From IMG/VR virus record IMGVR_UViG_3300036799_000108, positions 1 through 64,000 of that record: DNA of 64,000 nucleotides; one strand, 5' to 3'. This DNA is from a virus. Shown piece after piece: positions 55,009 through 63,009 of the stretch (its first letter is position 1; each line of letters begins with the position of its first letter). The notes below the pieces were generated by a model. The model did no database searches. It saw only the letters and a list, made by a program, of their open reading frames with translations, and was not told where the DNA came from. A program made the translations under genes and the position numbers.

Positions 55009-55800
55009 TCACTCGCGGTTGGTGATCAGGATCGATGGGTAGCGGACCTGGGTCTCCAGCATGCCGTGCCGGGTCCGCGGCGAGTGGCTGTGACGCCAGC
55101 CTCCCTTCTCGAAGTGGCGCGGGATCATGCCCTTCGCACTCAGCGTCCAAGACCCGGAGAGATCGGCATAGCTGTAGGTGAGGTTGGCCAGATTGCCGAA
55201 CTTGCTTTTGGCGACGATGGCCGTCTCCTCGACAATGTGCGGCGCAACTTGCCTCACGAACGCTCGGCCGGATTCCGTCTTGCCAACCTCCAGGCGCCGC
55301 GCATACGGCACGCTCGCGACGAAGCGGACCTCACTGGTGTCCATGTCTATGTCGGCAAGCTCGCCGGGCGAGCCGTCGATGAAGATCAGCAACCCCTCAA
55401 TGTAGCGGCCAGTCAGACGCGGCGACCGCTGCACCAGCGCCTCATAGGTGCGCGTCGCGATCTCCGGCATGTAGTTCCACAGCAGGACGATGGTGCTGTC
55501 GGGCGTGATCGCGCTCAGCGGGGCGTCAGCGACCCCATCAATGACCTGTCGCCCGAGTGGAGCTATCCCGCCCGACCGTGCGCTCTCCTTAGCTACGACC
55601 TCCTGGCGGGCGGCAATCGTCTGTTGTTGCAAGGCCTCGATGGCGGCTTCTTCCGCCAGATCCTTGATGCCGGTGACGATGTTACGCTGCCACGCGTCGA
55701 GCTGGTCGGCGCTGAACATCACCGGCAGGGCGGCGCCGGGGACCGGACGACCCTCCTTGCGCCAGGAGACGACCTCGCGGCCGGACCAGGACGCGGCCAT
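55009..55800 (-). CDS. HK97 gp10-like tail completion protein
   Basis: A 263-residue protein in the gp10/completion position. The middle contains LLWNYMPEIATRTYEALVQR and SPRLTGRYIEGLLIFIDG, a pattern of gp10-type minor tail proteins where SP-x-xTG-x-Y/F follows a helix. The N-terminal helical region is rich in Gln and Ala. It is coupled to its neighbour by overlapping stop and start. Confidence 0.65.
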   Translation of the reverse strand: MAASWSGREVVSWRKEGRPVPGAALPVMFSADQLDAWQRNIVTGIKDLAEEAAIEALQQQTIAARQEVVAKESARSGGIAPLGRQVIDGVADAPLSAITPDSTIVLLWNYMPEIATRTYEALVQRSPRLTGRYIEGLLIFIDGSPGELADIDMDTSEVRFVASVPYARRLEVGKTESGRAFVRQVAPHIVEETAIVAKSKFGNLANLTYSYADLSGSWTLSAKGMIPRHFEKGGWRHSHSPRTRHGMLETQVRYPSILITNRE

Positions 55801-56153
55801 CAGCCGCTGCCTCGCAGCGTCAGGTCGTGACGGACATCCATGCCGAGCAGGTCACGGCTGGCACAGCCGAGGATCATGGCGGAATAGCGCTCGTCGATGA
55901 TGTAGAGCAGATCGCCGCGGCGGGGCGGCCCAGGCCACTGCTTCGCCTCGATCTCGGTGTTACTGATGATGCAGAGGCGATCGATCTGTGCGACGCCGCC
56001 CGCCCGCTCGATCTCGTAACGCATCTCGGGTGTGGCCACAGTCACCCGCGCCATGCACTGCACATCGAGGCGCATGCCGACGGCGGTCATCCGCCGCAGG
56101 ATCACCGGCTTATCCGAGCCAGACAGGAAGCTGAAGGTCGCGCTGAGCTGCAT
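55800..56153 (-). CDS. Small head-tail connector protein, 117 aa
   Basis: A 117-residue protein in the head-tail joining region. It has a beta-rich composition (FLSGSDKPVILRRMTAVGMR, RRGDLLYIIDERYSAMILGC, RDLLGMDVRHDLTLRG) with the DLLYIIDERYSAMILG segment typical of small phage connector proteins. ATG 56153 overlaps the upstream stop. Confidence 0.65.
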   Translation of the reverse strand: MQLSATFSFLSGSDKPVILRRMTAVGMRLDVQCMARVTVATPEMRYEIERAGGVAQIDRLCIISNTEIEAKQWPGPPRRGDLLYIIDERYSAMILGCASRDLLGMDVRHDLTLRGSG

Positions 56154-56380
56154 CAGGCGATGGGTTGAAAGAAGCGGACCGTAGGCAGGCCAATCAGCAA
56201 CGCTATGACCATGTAGAGCGCGATCAAGGCCACCACGAGGAGGTAGAGCCGCTGCACGCTCCACTCGATTGGCCATTGGAACCAGTTGGCGACCATGACG
56301 ATGATCGCGCCGATCAGCACCAGCACCGCTACCACGATGGCGATGTTGATGATGCCGAGCAACAGACCGACGAGCGTCAT
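56153..56380 (-). CDS. Small membrane protein with two to three spans
   Basis: A 75-residue protein made almost entirely of hydrophobic helices: LVGLLLGIINIAIVVAVLVL, then IGAIIVMVANWFQW and LYLLVVALIALYMVIALLIG. ATG 56380 is used. It lies inside the head-tail connector genes, an unusual place for a membrane protein. It could be a holin, although the lysis-like genes are at 59.2-59.9 kb. Confidence 0.75.
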   Translation of the reverse strand: MTLVGLLLGIINIAIVVAVLVLIGAIIVMVANWFQWPIEWSVQRLYLLVVALIALYMVIALLIGLPTVRFFQPIA

Positions 56381-56399
56381 GATTAGCCTCCCACGATCG

Positions 56400-56816
56400 T
56401 CATCGCACCACGACCCGGCCACCGAGGAAGGTGTTCACCCAGGTTCCGGTGGTGACGAGCTTCAGCCGAAGCCGGTTACCGAGAATGCCGCCCAGGACGG
56501 TGTCGTCGGACAAAGCCGCATCGGTCGCGTCGAACGTTGTCGAAGTCATATCAGCGGCGATGTTGAAGACGCGCCGCTCGCTGCCGCTGAACAGGCAACA
56601 GGCGAGATCGATCGGCGTGTTGCCGTCGTCGAGAGACGTCTGGAGGAAGGCGCGAACATCAGCCTCGCCACCTGTCCCGGCGCGGAAGTCCACCATGACC
56701 GATGCCGAACTCATGCCGTCGAGGTCCGTCAGCCAGTCGCCCACATACGTGCCGGCGTTGGTGATGGTGAAGTCGGTGCCGCCGATCAGCAGGAAGTAGG
56801 AGCCTGGACTGTCCAT
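56400..56816 (-). CDS. Hypothetical virion protein, 138 aa
   Basis: A beta-rich protein (FLLIGGTDFTITNAGTYVGD, LDGMSSASVMVDFRAGTGG, VLGGILGNRLRLKLVTTGTW). It looks like a decoration or adaptor protein with a jelly-roll-like pattern; no family is recognised with confidence. It is coupled to the gp6-like gene by overlapping stop and start. Confidence 0.65.
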   Translation of the reverse strand: MDSPGSYFLLIGGTDFTITNAGTYVGDWLTDLDGMSSASVMVDFRAGTGGEADVRAFLQTSLDDGNTPIDLACCLFSGSERRVFNIAADMTSTTFDATDAALSDDTVLGGILGNRLRLKLVTTGTWVNTFLGGRVVVR

Positions 56817-57493
56817 CACATCCTCATATCGATATGCTTTTCCAACAGTCCGACCGCCTCGGGCGGCAGCGCCGACTGATCGGGGCCCGCCCAGTAGCTC
56901 TCTTCCTGCACACCGGGGACGTTGATCGACCGCAGATACGGATCGCGGCCATGGCTGAAGTAGCGCACCCTGATTGCCGTCATTGCGGCCTGCTGCACGT
57001 CGGGCGGCACGTCAGCGAGGCTGTAGCCAGCCACGTAGGTGACTGCGACCGTGTTCGCACAATGGGTCCAAGGCATGATCGTCGCGCCGTCCCACTGGTA
57101 GAGCAGCCCTTTGTCCTTATCGACGAAGTAACCCGCGGGATCGAGCAGATCTGCCCCCGACCACACGGACGTAATGGACGAGACCGGGTAGCGTGCCAGC
57201 ACAAGCGGTTTCGGCTTGCCATCATGACGATGGGAATGCTGCCAGCCCCAACCCCAACCCCAACCGTAGCCGTAGCCGCCGAAGTAGGACGAGTAGAAGG
57301 TCTCGATGACCGTTTCCTCGCGCCAGACACGGCGCGTATGGGTGGCGATGATCGAGGAGGCTGAAGTAATATAGCGCTTCAGGCGCGTATCCTGGCCGCG
57401 CGCGGCGCCCAACTCATCACGCACATCGGCCAGCGTCACCAGATCCTGGTTCGGCGCCGGCGTCACGACCTCGAGGAGACGAACGTCCTCCAT
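56816..57493 (-). CDS. gp6-like head-tail connector
   Basis: A 225-residue protein with the head-tail connector pattern of HK97 gp6: LVTLADVRDELGAARGQDTR, LKRYITSASSIIATHTRRVW and YPVSSITSVWSGADLLDPAG, then AVTYVAGYSLADVPPDVQQA. A low-complexity insertion GGYGYGWGWGWGWQHSHRHD lies at about residues 72-91 where relatives have a short loop. The insertion could be exposed on the neck. Confidence 0.8.
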   Translation of the reverse strand: MEDVRLLEVVTPAPNQDLVTLADVRDELGAARGQDTRLKRYITSASSIIATHTRRVWREETVIETFYSSYFGGYGYGWGWGWGWQHSHRHDGKPKPLVLARYPVSSITSVWSGADLLDPAGYFVDKDKGLLYQWDGATIMPWTHCANTVAVTYVAGYSLADVPPDVQQAAMTAIRVRYFSHGRDPYLRSINVPGVQEESYWAGPDQSALPPEAVGLLEKHIDMRM

Positions 57494-58201
57494 TCATGAC
57501 CCTTCGCGATGGAAGGCGAAGCTGGCGATGCTCTCGCGGCCGAGCACGCTCTCGGTCCAGTTTTCTTCGACGCAGTCCCAGCCGAGATCGCGCATCACCT
57601 TGATGAACCCATCGGCCGTGAAGTACCAGTAGTGCTCATCCGTGCGGAAATGCCGCGAGGCGAGGACATCAGCCTCGCAGGCAAAGACCGGCAGCGAGAC
57701 GAACGCCCATTCCAGCACATTGGCCAACAGCTCTTGGAAATACGAGATGTGTTCGAGCGAGTCCCACATCGTGACGGCTCGGCAGGGGTCGATGTAAGGG
57801 TTCCAGTAGCGCTCGACGGCGTGCAGCCAGCACACGGCCGAGGGATTGATGTCGTAGCCCCAGGTCAGCGGGCGTCCCTTGATGAACGACCCAGAGCCTA
57901 TGCCGATGTCCACGACAGAACCGTCGGTATGCCGCGACACCAGACCGTAGCGAGCGGCTTCAAGCGCGGCTCCCATCGGCGTCTGGGCGTAGCCGACATA
58001 CTTGGCGAAATACGCGGCGTCGTATGGCGCATGCACCGGATCAACCGGGTAGTAGCCGAAGCCGGGATCCTCGAACCAGATCAGTCTGCGGCGGATTGGT
58101 GGCGGCTCGTTCTCAAAGTGGGCAAGCGCCGCCTCCAGCGCTGCCACTGCGCGTCCAGGTTCGGAATCTCCTTTCTGCATTGGTGCCTCATGTCCATGCA
58201 T
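57494..58201 (-). CDS. Class I SAM-dependent methyltransferase
   Basis: A 235-residue protein with motif I VVDIGIGSGSFI at about residues 100-111 and WGYDINP for the acidic strand end, MWDSLEHI as the motif near the active site and a methyltransf_23-like end. The likely substrates are small molecules, sugars or lipids rather than DNA. It overlaps the glycosyltransferase gene by about 120 bp and the pair sits between neck and lysis genes. The start could also be ATG 58180. Confidence 0.75.
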   Translation of the reverse strand: MHGHEAPMQKGDSEPGRAVAALEAALAHFENEPPPIRRRLIWFEDPGFGYYPVDPVHAPYDAAYFAKYVGYAQTPMGAALEAARYGLVSRHTDGSVVDIGIGSGSFIKGRPLTWGYDINPSAVCWLHAVERYWNPYIDPCRAVTMWDSLEHISYFQELLANVLEWAFVSLPVFACEADVLASRHFRTDEHYWYFTADGFIKVMRDLGWDCVEENWTESVLGRESIASFAFHREGS

Positions 58202-59013
58202 TGGCAAAACTCCTTGGGCACCGCGAAGCCGATATGCGCCGCGTCCATCGCCGGATGCAGCAGACGCTGCGGGGCATTCATGCCGCCGTTGCCACCCAGC
58301 ACCACGAAGGTCGGCGTGCCGAGTGCCGCGGCCGCGGGAACGATCCAACCCACCGGACCGACCACCACGGCTGCATCGCGCACCACAGCGAGTAGTTGGC
58401 GAGGGCCCAGTTCGCCCTTGGTCAGTGCAAGGTTGCACGGTGGCATCACACCGCCGGCCAGCACCTCGCGATCCACCTGGATGTCGCAGATCACGATGGT
58501 CGCAAAGCCACGCGATTTCAGATCGGCAGCGACATGCGAGACATACTCGGGCAGCGGATTGCGTGCCTCGTTGTCCCACTCGGTTCGCCGCAGCACCGGG
58601 CGGATCAGCGCCAATGGTGCGCTACCAGAGTCCACGGGACATTCACCGAGGTCTGGCAAATCCCACACCGGCTTCGTCACCATCGCCATCGGCATCTTGC
58701 ACGCCATCGCGGTGAAGACGTCGCCGGTTGCCAGTTCGATCGGGCCGTAACCGAGTGCCACTCTGGGAATGCCAGGAGGCGGCTTGACCCAGAGTGCGTC
58801 CGACTGGCTCAGCACATTCCGCATCTGCAGCCGCAGGCCCTTTTCGCCGCGGACGAAGTGCACCGGAAGATCGGCGTAGAGTTCCGGCCAGGGCGTCTCG
58901 AGGAAGACCTCGCGCTGCAGGGCAGCGTCGCGAATCAAAGGACGCGAGTACAGGCTATCTCCTAATCCCCACGGACCATGAATCAAGAGAGGTTGGGCGC
59001 GGACCCCTATCAC
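58081..59013 (-). CDS. GT9-like glycosyltransferase
   Basis: A 310-residue protein resembling heptosyltransferase-type glycosyltransferases (family 9): LLIHGPWGLGDSLYSRPLIR as the N-terminal loop, VSHVAADLKSRGFATIVICD, AVVRDAAVVVGPVGWIVPAA and GTPTFVVLGG in the C-terminal Rossmann fold. It should transfer a sugar from a nucleotide donor. In the late operon it could modify virion proteins or the host surface. GTG 59013 overlaps the upstream stop. Confidence 0.75.
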   Translation of the reverse strand: MIGVRAQPLLIHGPWGLGDSLYSRPLIRDAALQREVFLETPWPELYADLPVHFVRGEKGLRLQMRNVLSQSDALWVKPPPGIPRVALGYGPIELATGDVFTAMACKMPMAMVTKPVWDLPDLGECPVDSGSAPLALIRPVLRRTEWDNEARNPLPEYVSHVAADLKSRGFATIVICDIQVDREVLAGGVMPPCNLALTKGELGPRQLLAVVRDAAVVVGPVGWIVPAAAALGTPTFVVLGGNGGMNAPQRLLHPAMDAAHIGFAVPKEFCQCMDMRHQCRKEIPNLDAQWQRWRRRLPTLRTSRHQSAAD

Positions 59014-59195
59014 GAGGGGCGCTTCGCTCGCTTGCCCCTGGCCTCGTCCAGCACCTGCTCCTGCTCGCGCAGCACATCAGCTTCCAGTTCAGCACGTGCC
59101 TGACGCCAATATTCATCCGCTTGCCCATCTGGGCGCCCGGCCTGCTCCCACAGCTCGTAAGCGCGCTCGCGCACGCGCTCCTCGGCATCGCTCAT
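59010..59195 (-). CDS. DUF2934 protein, 61 aa
   Basis: Residues 4-40 (EERVRERAYELWEQAGRPDG then QADEYWRQARAELEA) match DUF2934, in which a helix with RAYxxWExAGRPxG is followed by HWxxAxxE. These are small helical proteins of unknown function, common in alphaproteobacteria. ATG 59195 is used; the longer frame upstream is not protein-like. Confidence 0.85.
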   Translation of the reverse strand: MSDAEERVRERAYELWEQAGRPDGQADEYWRQARAELEADVLREQEQVLDEARGKRAKRPS

Positions 59196-59208
59196 CGGGC
59201 GTTCTCCT

Positions 59209-59472
59209 TCATGTGTCAGCGTCCGGTGGCGGTGGCGGCCCGTTGCCGTTCCGGGCGGCCAGCAGCAGCGCAAGAACGGCTGCCAGTGCCTCCGCCCACA
59301 CTTCGCGCACTTGTGTGGAGACGTTTTCGCACGCGCCGATCCGGTATTCGCCGCGCATTATCATCATAAAACAGCCAACGCCCGCAAAGATCGTTACGCC
59401 AACTTCGGCGAGCACGATGATCGTGAGCAACCAAAATGCAGCCCGCAACATGGAGAAGGGAGGACGCGCCAT
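59209..59472 (-). CDS. Small membrane protein beside endolysin-like gene
   Basis: An 87-residue protein with one or two hydrophobic spans (FWLLTIIVLAEVGVTIFAGV then GCFMMIM, and EALAAVLALLLAARNG) and a proline-rich tail (PPPPPDADT). ATG 59472 has GGGGGAGAG upstream. Next to the BPSL0067-like gene it may be a holin or a spanin-like partner; the sequence does not decide. Confidence 0.65.
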   Translation of the reverse strand: MARPPFSMLRAAFWLLTIIVLAEVGVTIFAGVGCFMMIMRGEYRIGACENVSTQVREVWAEALAAVLALLLAARNGNGPPPPPDADT

Positions 59473-59495
59473 CACGCCTCTCCCCCGATAAAGGC

Positions 59496-59885
59496 TCAGG
59501 CTTCAGGCGACGCGGTCTCTATGACGGCGAAGGCGTCCGCATCGTCACACGGCGGTCCCTTGCCACCCTTGGCTCGGATCACGCGCCGCGCGACCGGATG
59601 GTTGATCCACTGGTCCAGCACAGTGATGCCGCCTTTCTCGTCCGCATCGAGGAAGATCGCGGCATGGGAACTACCATCGGTCTGGTTTTTGTAACGACCA
59701 TCAGGCCCGAACGTAGCAATGGCGGTGCCGGATGCGAGCCAGCCCGCCTGCCACACCCTGCGCCCCTCGAACCACTCATTGGTGGGCGGCAGTCCGTTCA
59801 TCGCTGTGCGCACGAAATCAACGCACTGACCTGACCCTACGATCTGGCCAAAGTATTGCTCCGGGCACACAGCGACGAACGGCAT
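59496..59885 (-). CDS. BPSL0067-like cysteine peptidase/amidase (endolysin candidate)
   Basis: A 129-residue protein with a catalytic-type QCVDFV (Cys21), ASGTAIATFGPDGRY and a histidine in SSHAAIFL (His74), then VLDQW and the end VARRVIR. This order matches the BPSL0067 family, which is related to CHAP/NlpC peptidoglycan amidases. It lacks a signal peptide, so it would need a holin. It is the best candidate for the endolysin in the window. Confidence 0.75.
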   Translation of the reverse strand: MPFVAVCPEQYFGQIVGSGQCVDFVRTAMNGLPPTNEWFEGRRVWQAGWLASGTAIATFGPDGRYKNQTDGSSHAAIFLDADEKGGITVLDQWINHPVARRVIRAKGGKGPPCDDADAFAVIETASPEA

Positions 59886-59897
59886 TGTGGTTAAACC

Positions 59898-60593
59898 TTA
59901 GCCGTGCGGCGTCGGCTTCAGCGTCGGATCGATACTGACATACCGCCAGCCAACGCCGGGAATGCCGCATACCACCCAGTATGTCTGCGGCTTTGGCAGG
60001 CCCTGGTCAGGTCCAGGCTGCGATCCAGGTAGCCCCTGGTCAGGATGCGGCTGGCCACCTGGAAGACCCTGATCCGGTCCCGGCGGCAGGCCCTGGTCTG
60101 GCGCTCCAGGCTGCCCCGGTAAGCTTTGATCAGGCGCACCCGGCTGCCCAGGAAGGCCCTGGTCAGGACGACCGGGCGATCCACCCGGCAGCCCCTGGTC
60201 GGGACGTCCCGGCCCACTAACCGGCGGCCAGATTACGCCCGGTGGCGTGTTCGGCGGTGCCGGCTGAATTGGATGCGATGGCGTGAGCGGCGGCCATACG
60301 CCGGGCGGGCTTGGCGGCAAACCCTGATCCGGATGGTTGCCACCGAGCGGTGGTAGACCGGGCAACCCCTGATCCGGACGCTCGATGCCAATGCCCCAGC
60401 CTGGATCGACCGGACGACCACCAGGCGCAATGGGATGCCCAGGGCGCGGCGGGCGTCCTGGTAGCCCCTGATCCGGATAGCCGCCGCCACCGGGCAGTCC
60501 TTGATCGGGGAATGGCGGCAGACCTTGGTCAGGATACCCGCCGCCAGCCGCCTCGACCTGAAGGTAACCTCCAGTCACTCTCACTGTCGTCAT
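59898..60593 (-). CDS. PDQGLP repeat protein
   Basis: A 231-residue protein. Residues 15-205 carry twelve copies of PDQGLP (one as PDQSLP) in a proline- and glycine-rich tract. The N-terminus (MTTVRVTGGYLQVEAAGGG) and C-terminus (YWVVCGIPGVGWRYVSIDPT) are ordered short pieces. Position just after the capsid suggests a virion-attached surface protein or an adhesin-like fibre. I know similar PDQGLP tracts in phage proteins, but not their function. AGGAG lies ten bases before ATG 60593. Confidence 0.8.
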   Translation of the reverse strand: MTTVRVTGGYLQVEAAGGGYPDQGLPPFPDQGLPGGGGYPDQGLPGRPPRPGHPIAPGGRPVDPGWGIGIERPDQGLPGLPPLGGNHPDQGLPPSPPGVWPPLTPSHPIQPAPPNTPPGVIWPPVSGPGRPDQGLPGGSPGRPDQGLPGQPGAPDQSLPGQPGAPDQGLPPGPDQGLPGGQPHPDQGLPGSQPGPDQGLPKPQTYWVVCGIPGVGWRYVSIDPTLKPTPHG

Positions 60594-60676
60594 TGTGTAT
60601 ATACTCCTGTGGTTATAGTGACGCGCGTATCCATACGCTCACCCGATCATGCGCCGTGTGACAGTATGGGATCGTT

Positions 60677-60868
60677 TCAGCCACGCTTGCGTCGCGCTGG
60701 CGGATCGGCGGGAACCTTGATCTTCTTCTTCTCGTTGATCGCCACCATGGCCAAGCCGAGGCGGATCAGTTCCCGAGAGCGATACTCACTCGCCTCGAAA
60801 ACATGACCCGGCTCGACCTGGCCTTCATGGTCTGGGTTGTACCAGGGCCTGAGAGCCCGCAGCAGCAT
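60677..60868 (-). CDS. Hypothetical protein, 63 aa, next to capsid gene
   Basis: A small basic protein (LRPWYNPDHEGQVEPGHVFE, ASEYRSRELIRLGLAMVAIN, then EKKKIKV). It starts on the capsid stop codon (TAATG). The G-x-V...A-x-x-L-I-x-x-GLA pattern is common in small phage head-completion proteins. Function unknown. Confidence 0.7.
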   Translation of the reverse strand: MLLRALRPWYNPDHEGQVEPGHVFEASEYRSRELIRLGLAMVAINEKKKIKVPADPPARRKRG

Positions 60869-62079
60869 TAGGCAAGGGCGCCATAGATAAATGCCGCCGG
60901 GCGGTACACCGCGAGTGCGAGACGCTCTTCCGCCCGGATCGTGATCATGTTCCGAACGAAATTGTCCTGGTCCTCCGTGCTGATCAGGACTTCCATCGTC
61001 AGCCGGTCGAAGATCTGCGCACCAAGGCGGAAGGCGCCCGTCAAGAAGTGGGACACCGTCATTGCTGGCGTCTGCACCACCGGCAACGTCCAGAGCCGCG
61101 CAGCAATCTGATTCTGCGGGTCGCCGACGATGTATCTCGCCTGGGTGTCTTTGGTCAGTTCGATCTTCGCCCAGTCGGTCGGATGCAGCACGAAGCCGGT
61201 CGCCGGATACAGCGCCAAGGTCGCCTGCAGAGCCGCAAGCCGCAGCGTGTCGATGTTCTGCGCATTGGCCGGCGTGAAAGCGGCTGAGTAGGCGGTGGCC
61301 TGGGGCACGATTCCTAGCAGATGTTGGCCGGTCCCGTCGCCGTACAGCAGCTCGGTCTCCTCCACATACCCGAGGCCGAACCGCAGCCGTCCGTCGATGT
61401 AGCTTTGCAACTGAGGCACGTCGTCCATTATCTGACGCGAGGCTTTCATGAAGTGCGCGATGGTGCGAACCGGCGTGGACTTCAGATCGAACGTGATGTT
61501 TGACTGCGGTTTGCGCGCGCCTTCCGACACCACAGCCGCCCCGGTCACCAGCGGATCATCGGTCTCCACCGGATACTCTATGGCATTCGAGGTCGTGGAT
61601 CCCGGCGTGATCAGATCACGCACGACTAAAGCGCGGAGCGGCATCGGCACGATCGGCTGCCGATCGGCCACCACCAGCGAGGTGCTTGGCGAGACCCCAG
61701 CACCCAACGTGGGCGGCCCTGTCATGATGTCCTTGAGTTCGATGGTGAGCCGCGCTTGGCCGTTCTTCTGCTCCAGCAACGCCTTCACAGCTTCGGACTC
61801 AACGACGTGCTGACCGAGGGACTTCCACTGCGGCTGTCCGTCACCTGGGCTACGCCGCGCAACCTTCTGCTCGATCTCTGTCAGGCGCGCCGAGATGGTG
61901 TTCATCTCGGTCAGCGCCTTGTCGGCATTGGCCTTCGTCTCGGTCGTCGCAATACCGAGGTTCTTCATCTCGGTCTGGACCTTCTCGGCGAAGGTCTTCA
62001 CCTCGTCGGTCGCTTTCTTCAGGTCGATCGTGAGGTTTTTCAGCTCCAGTTCCGTTGGAACGTCGCCACCATCTGGCAT
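60868..62079 (-). CDS. Major capsid protein, HK97 fold
   Basis: A 403-residue precursor. Residues 1-100 form the coiled delta domain (TIDLKKATDEVKTFAEKVQT, NADKALTEMNTISARLTEIE) that the protease removes. The mature part has the HK97 pattern: LRALVVRDLITPGSTTSNAI, EYPVETDD, KPQSNITFDLKSTPVRTIAH, then LLYGDGTGQHLLGIV and the end LAVYRPAAFIYGAL. ATG 62079 is used with GGAGAG before it. Confidence 0.95.
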   Translation of the reverse strand: MPDGGDVPTELELKNLTIDLKKATDEVKTFAEKVQTEMKNLGIATTETKANADKALTEMNTISARLTEIEQKVARRSPGDGQPQWKSLGQHVVESEAVKALLEQKNGQARLTIELKDIMTGPPTLGAGVSPSTSLVVADRQPIVPMPLRALVVRDLITPGSTTSNAIEYPVETDDPLVTGAAVVSEGARKPQSNITFDLKSTPVRTIAHFMKASRQIMDDVPQLQSYIDGRLRFGLGYVEETELLYGDGTGQHLLGIVPQATAYSAAFTPANAQNIDTLRLAALQATLALYPATGFVLHPTDWAKIELTKDTQARYIVGDPQNQIAARLWTLPVVQTPAMTVSHFLTGAFRLGAQIFDRLTMEVLISTEDQDNFVRNMITIRAEERLALAVYRPAAFIYGALA

Positions 62080-62080
62080 G

Positions 62081-62998
62081 TCACTCTCCAAATTTGAGGG
62101 AAAAGCCGGAAAGGACGCGCCGGATCTCGCCGACCGCTTCCTTCCTGGCCGCGCTTGCTGCCGCGCTGTCTCCGCTCTCATCCCGAGGCAGTGACTTGAA
62201 GACGAGTTCGGCTACCTCGTCAGCCTGCTTGCTGCTGAAGCCCCGACCGCCCTGTTCCACAGGGAGGTGCAGCCACTTCTTCAGTTCACGCAGTTGTTCG
62301 AAGTGCGCCTTCATCACTACCGGCATCTCTGCGCCGGTCAGGTGACGATAGGCGTCCTTCAGATGTCCTGTGATCTGGTTGCGCTCGCCGGCTGTCGGCG
62401 CGTCGCCGCCGCCCATACAGTCGACGCACATCTGATGCGCCTGCTGGATCGCATCCGTCGCGGCCTGGTGGTTCGGCATAGTCATCATGGCCTTGACGCT
62501 GTCGACGCGGGCGTGAGGATTAGAGGGATCGGCCACGAGGTCTATGGAATGGAGATACTTGATCTCGTTGATCGTCCGTAAGGGATCGCCGGGGGTTTTG
62601 CCCTTGACGAAGCCATCCGGTTTCAGGTTGTAGGCTATCGAGATGCCTCCAGTTAGGCCCTCTTTCGTCAGCCTATGAACCCTTGCGACATCAGGGTGAT
62701 CCAGGGCGACGAAGCGACCTTTTACCCTCAATCCCCGCTCATCAGGTTCAACCTCGTCCCAAACACCGATCGGATACGGGTCGCCTCCGATGAAGGCAAA
62801 ACTGTGCTCACCAAACATCGGCATCTTACGGCCGGCGGCTTTCTGCTCGGCGAGCGTCTTATCGAATGCACCACGCATGATGACATCGCGATGCGAGTCG
62901 AGAATGCCATAAACCGTGGCATATCCGCTGACTTCGCCGGCACCAGGATCGCCCACGAACTTCACTTCGGCAGCGGTCGAAAAATATTCTCGCAGCAT
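62081..62998 (-). CDS. Prohead protease (HK97 family, S78)
   Basis: A 305-residue serine protease: VSGYATVYGILDSHRDVIMR at the start, a catalytic histidine in MFGEHSF, and a serine in TGGISIAYNL, spaced as in HK97 gp4. The C-terminal 130 residues are helical and may act as a scaffold. It processes the capsid delta domain encoded directly downstream. AGGGGAA precedes ATG 62998. Confidence 0.9.
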   Translation of the reverse strand: MLREYFSTAAEVKFVGDPGAGEVSGYATVYGILDSHRDVIMRGAFDKTLAEQKAAGRKMPMFGEHSFAFIGGDPYPIGVWDEVEPDERGLRVKGRFVALDHPDVARVHRLTKEGLTGGISIAYNLKPDGFVKGKTPGDPLRTINEIKYLHSIDLVADPSNPHARVDSVKAMMTMPNHQAATDAIQQAHQMCVDCMGGGDAPTAGERNQITGHLKDAYRHLTGAEMPVVMKAHFEQLRELKKWLHLPVEQGGRGFSSKQADEVAELVFKSLPRDESGDSAAASAARKEAVGEIRRVLSGFSLKFGE

Positions 62999-63009
62999 CG
63001 CAAGTTCCC

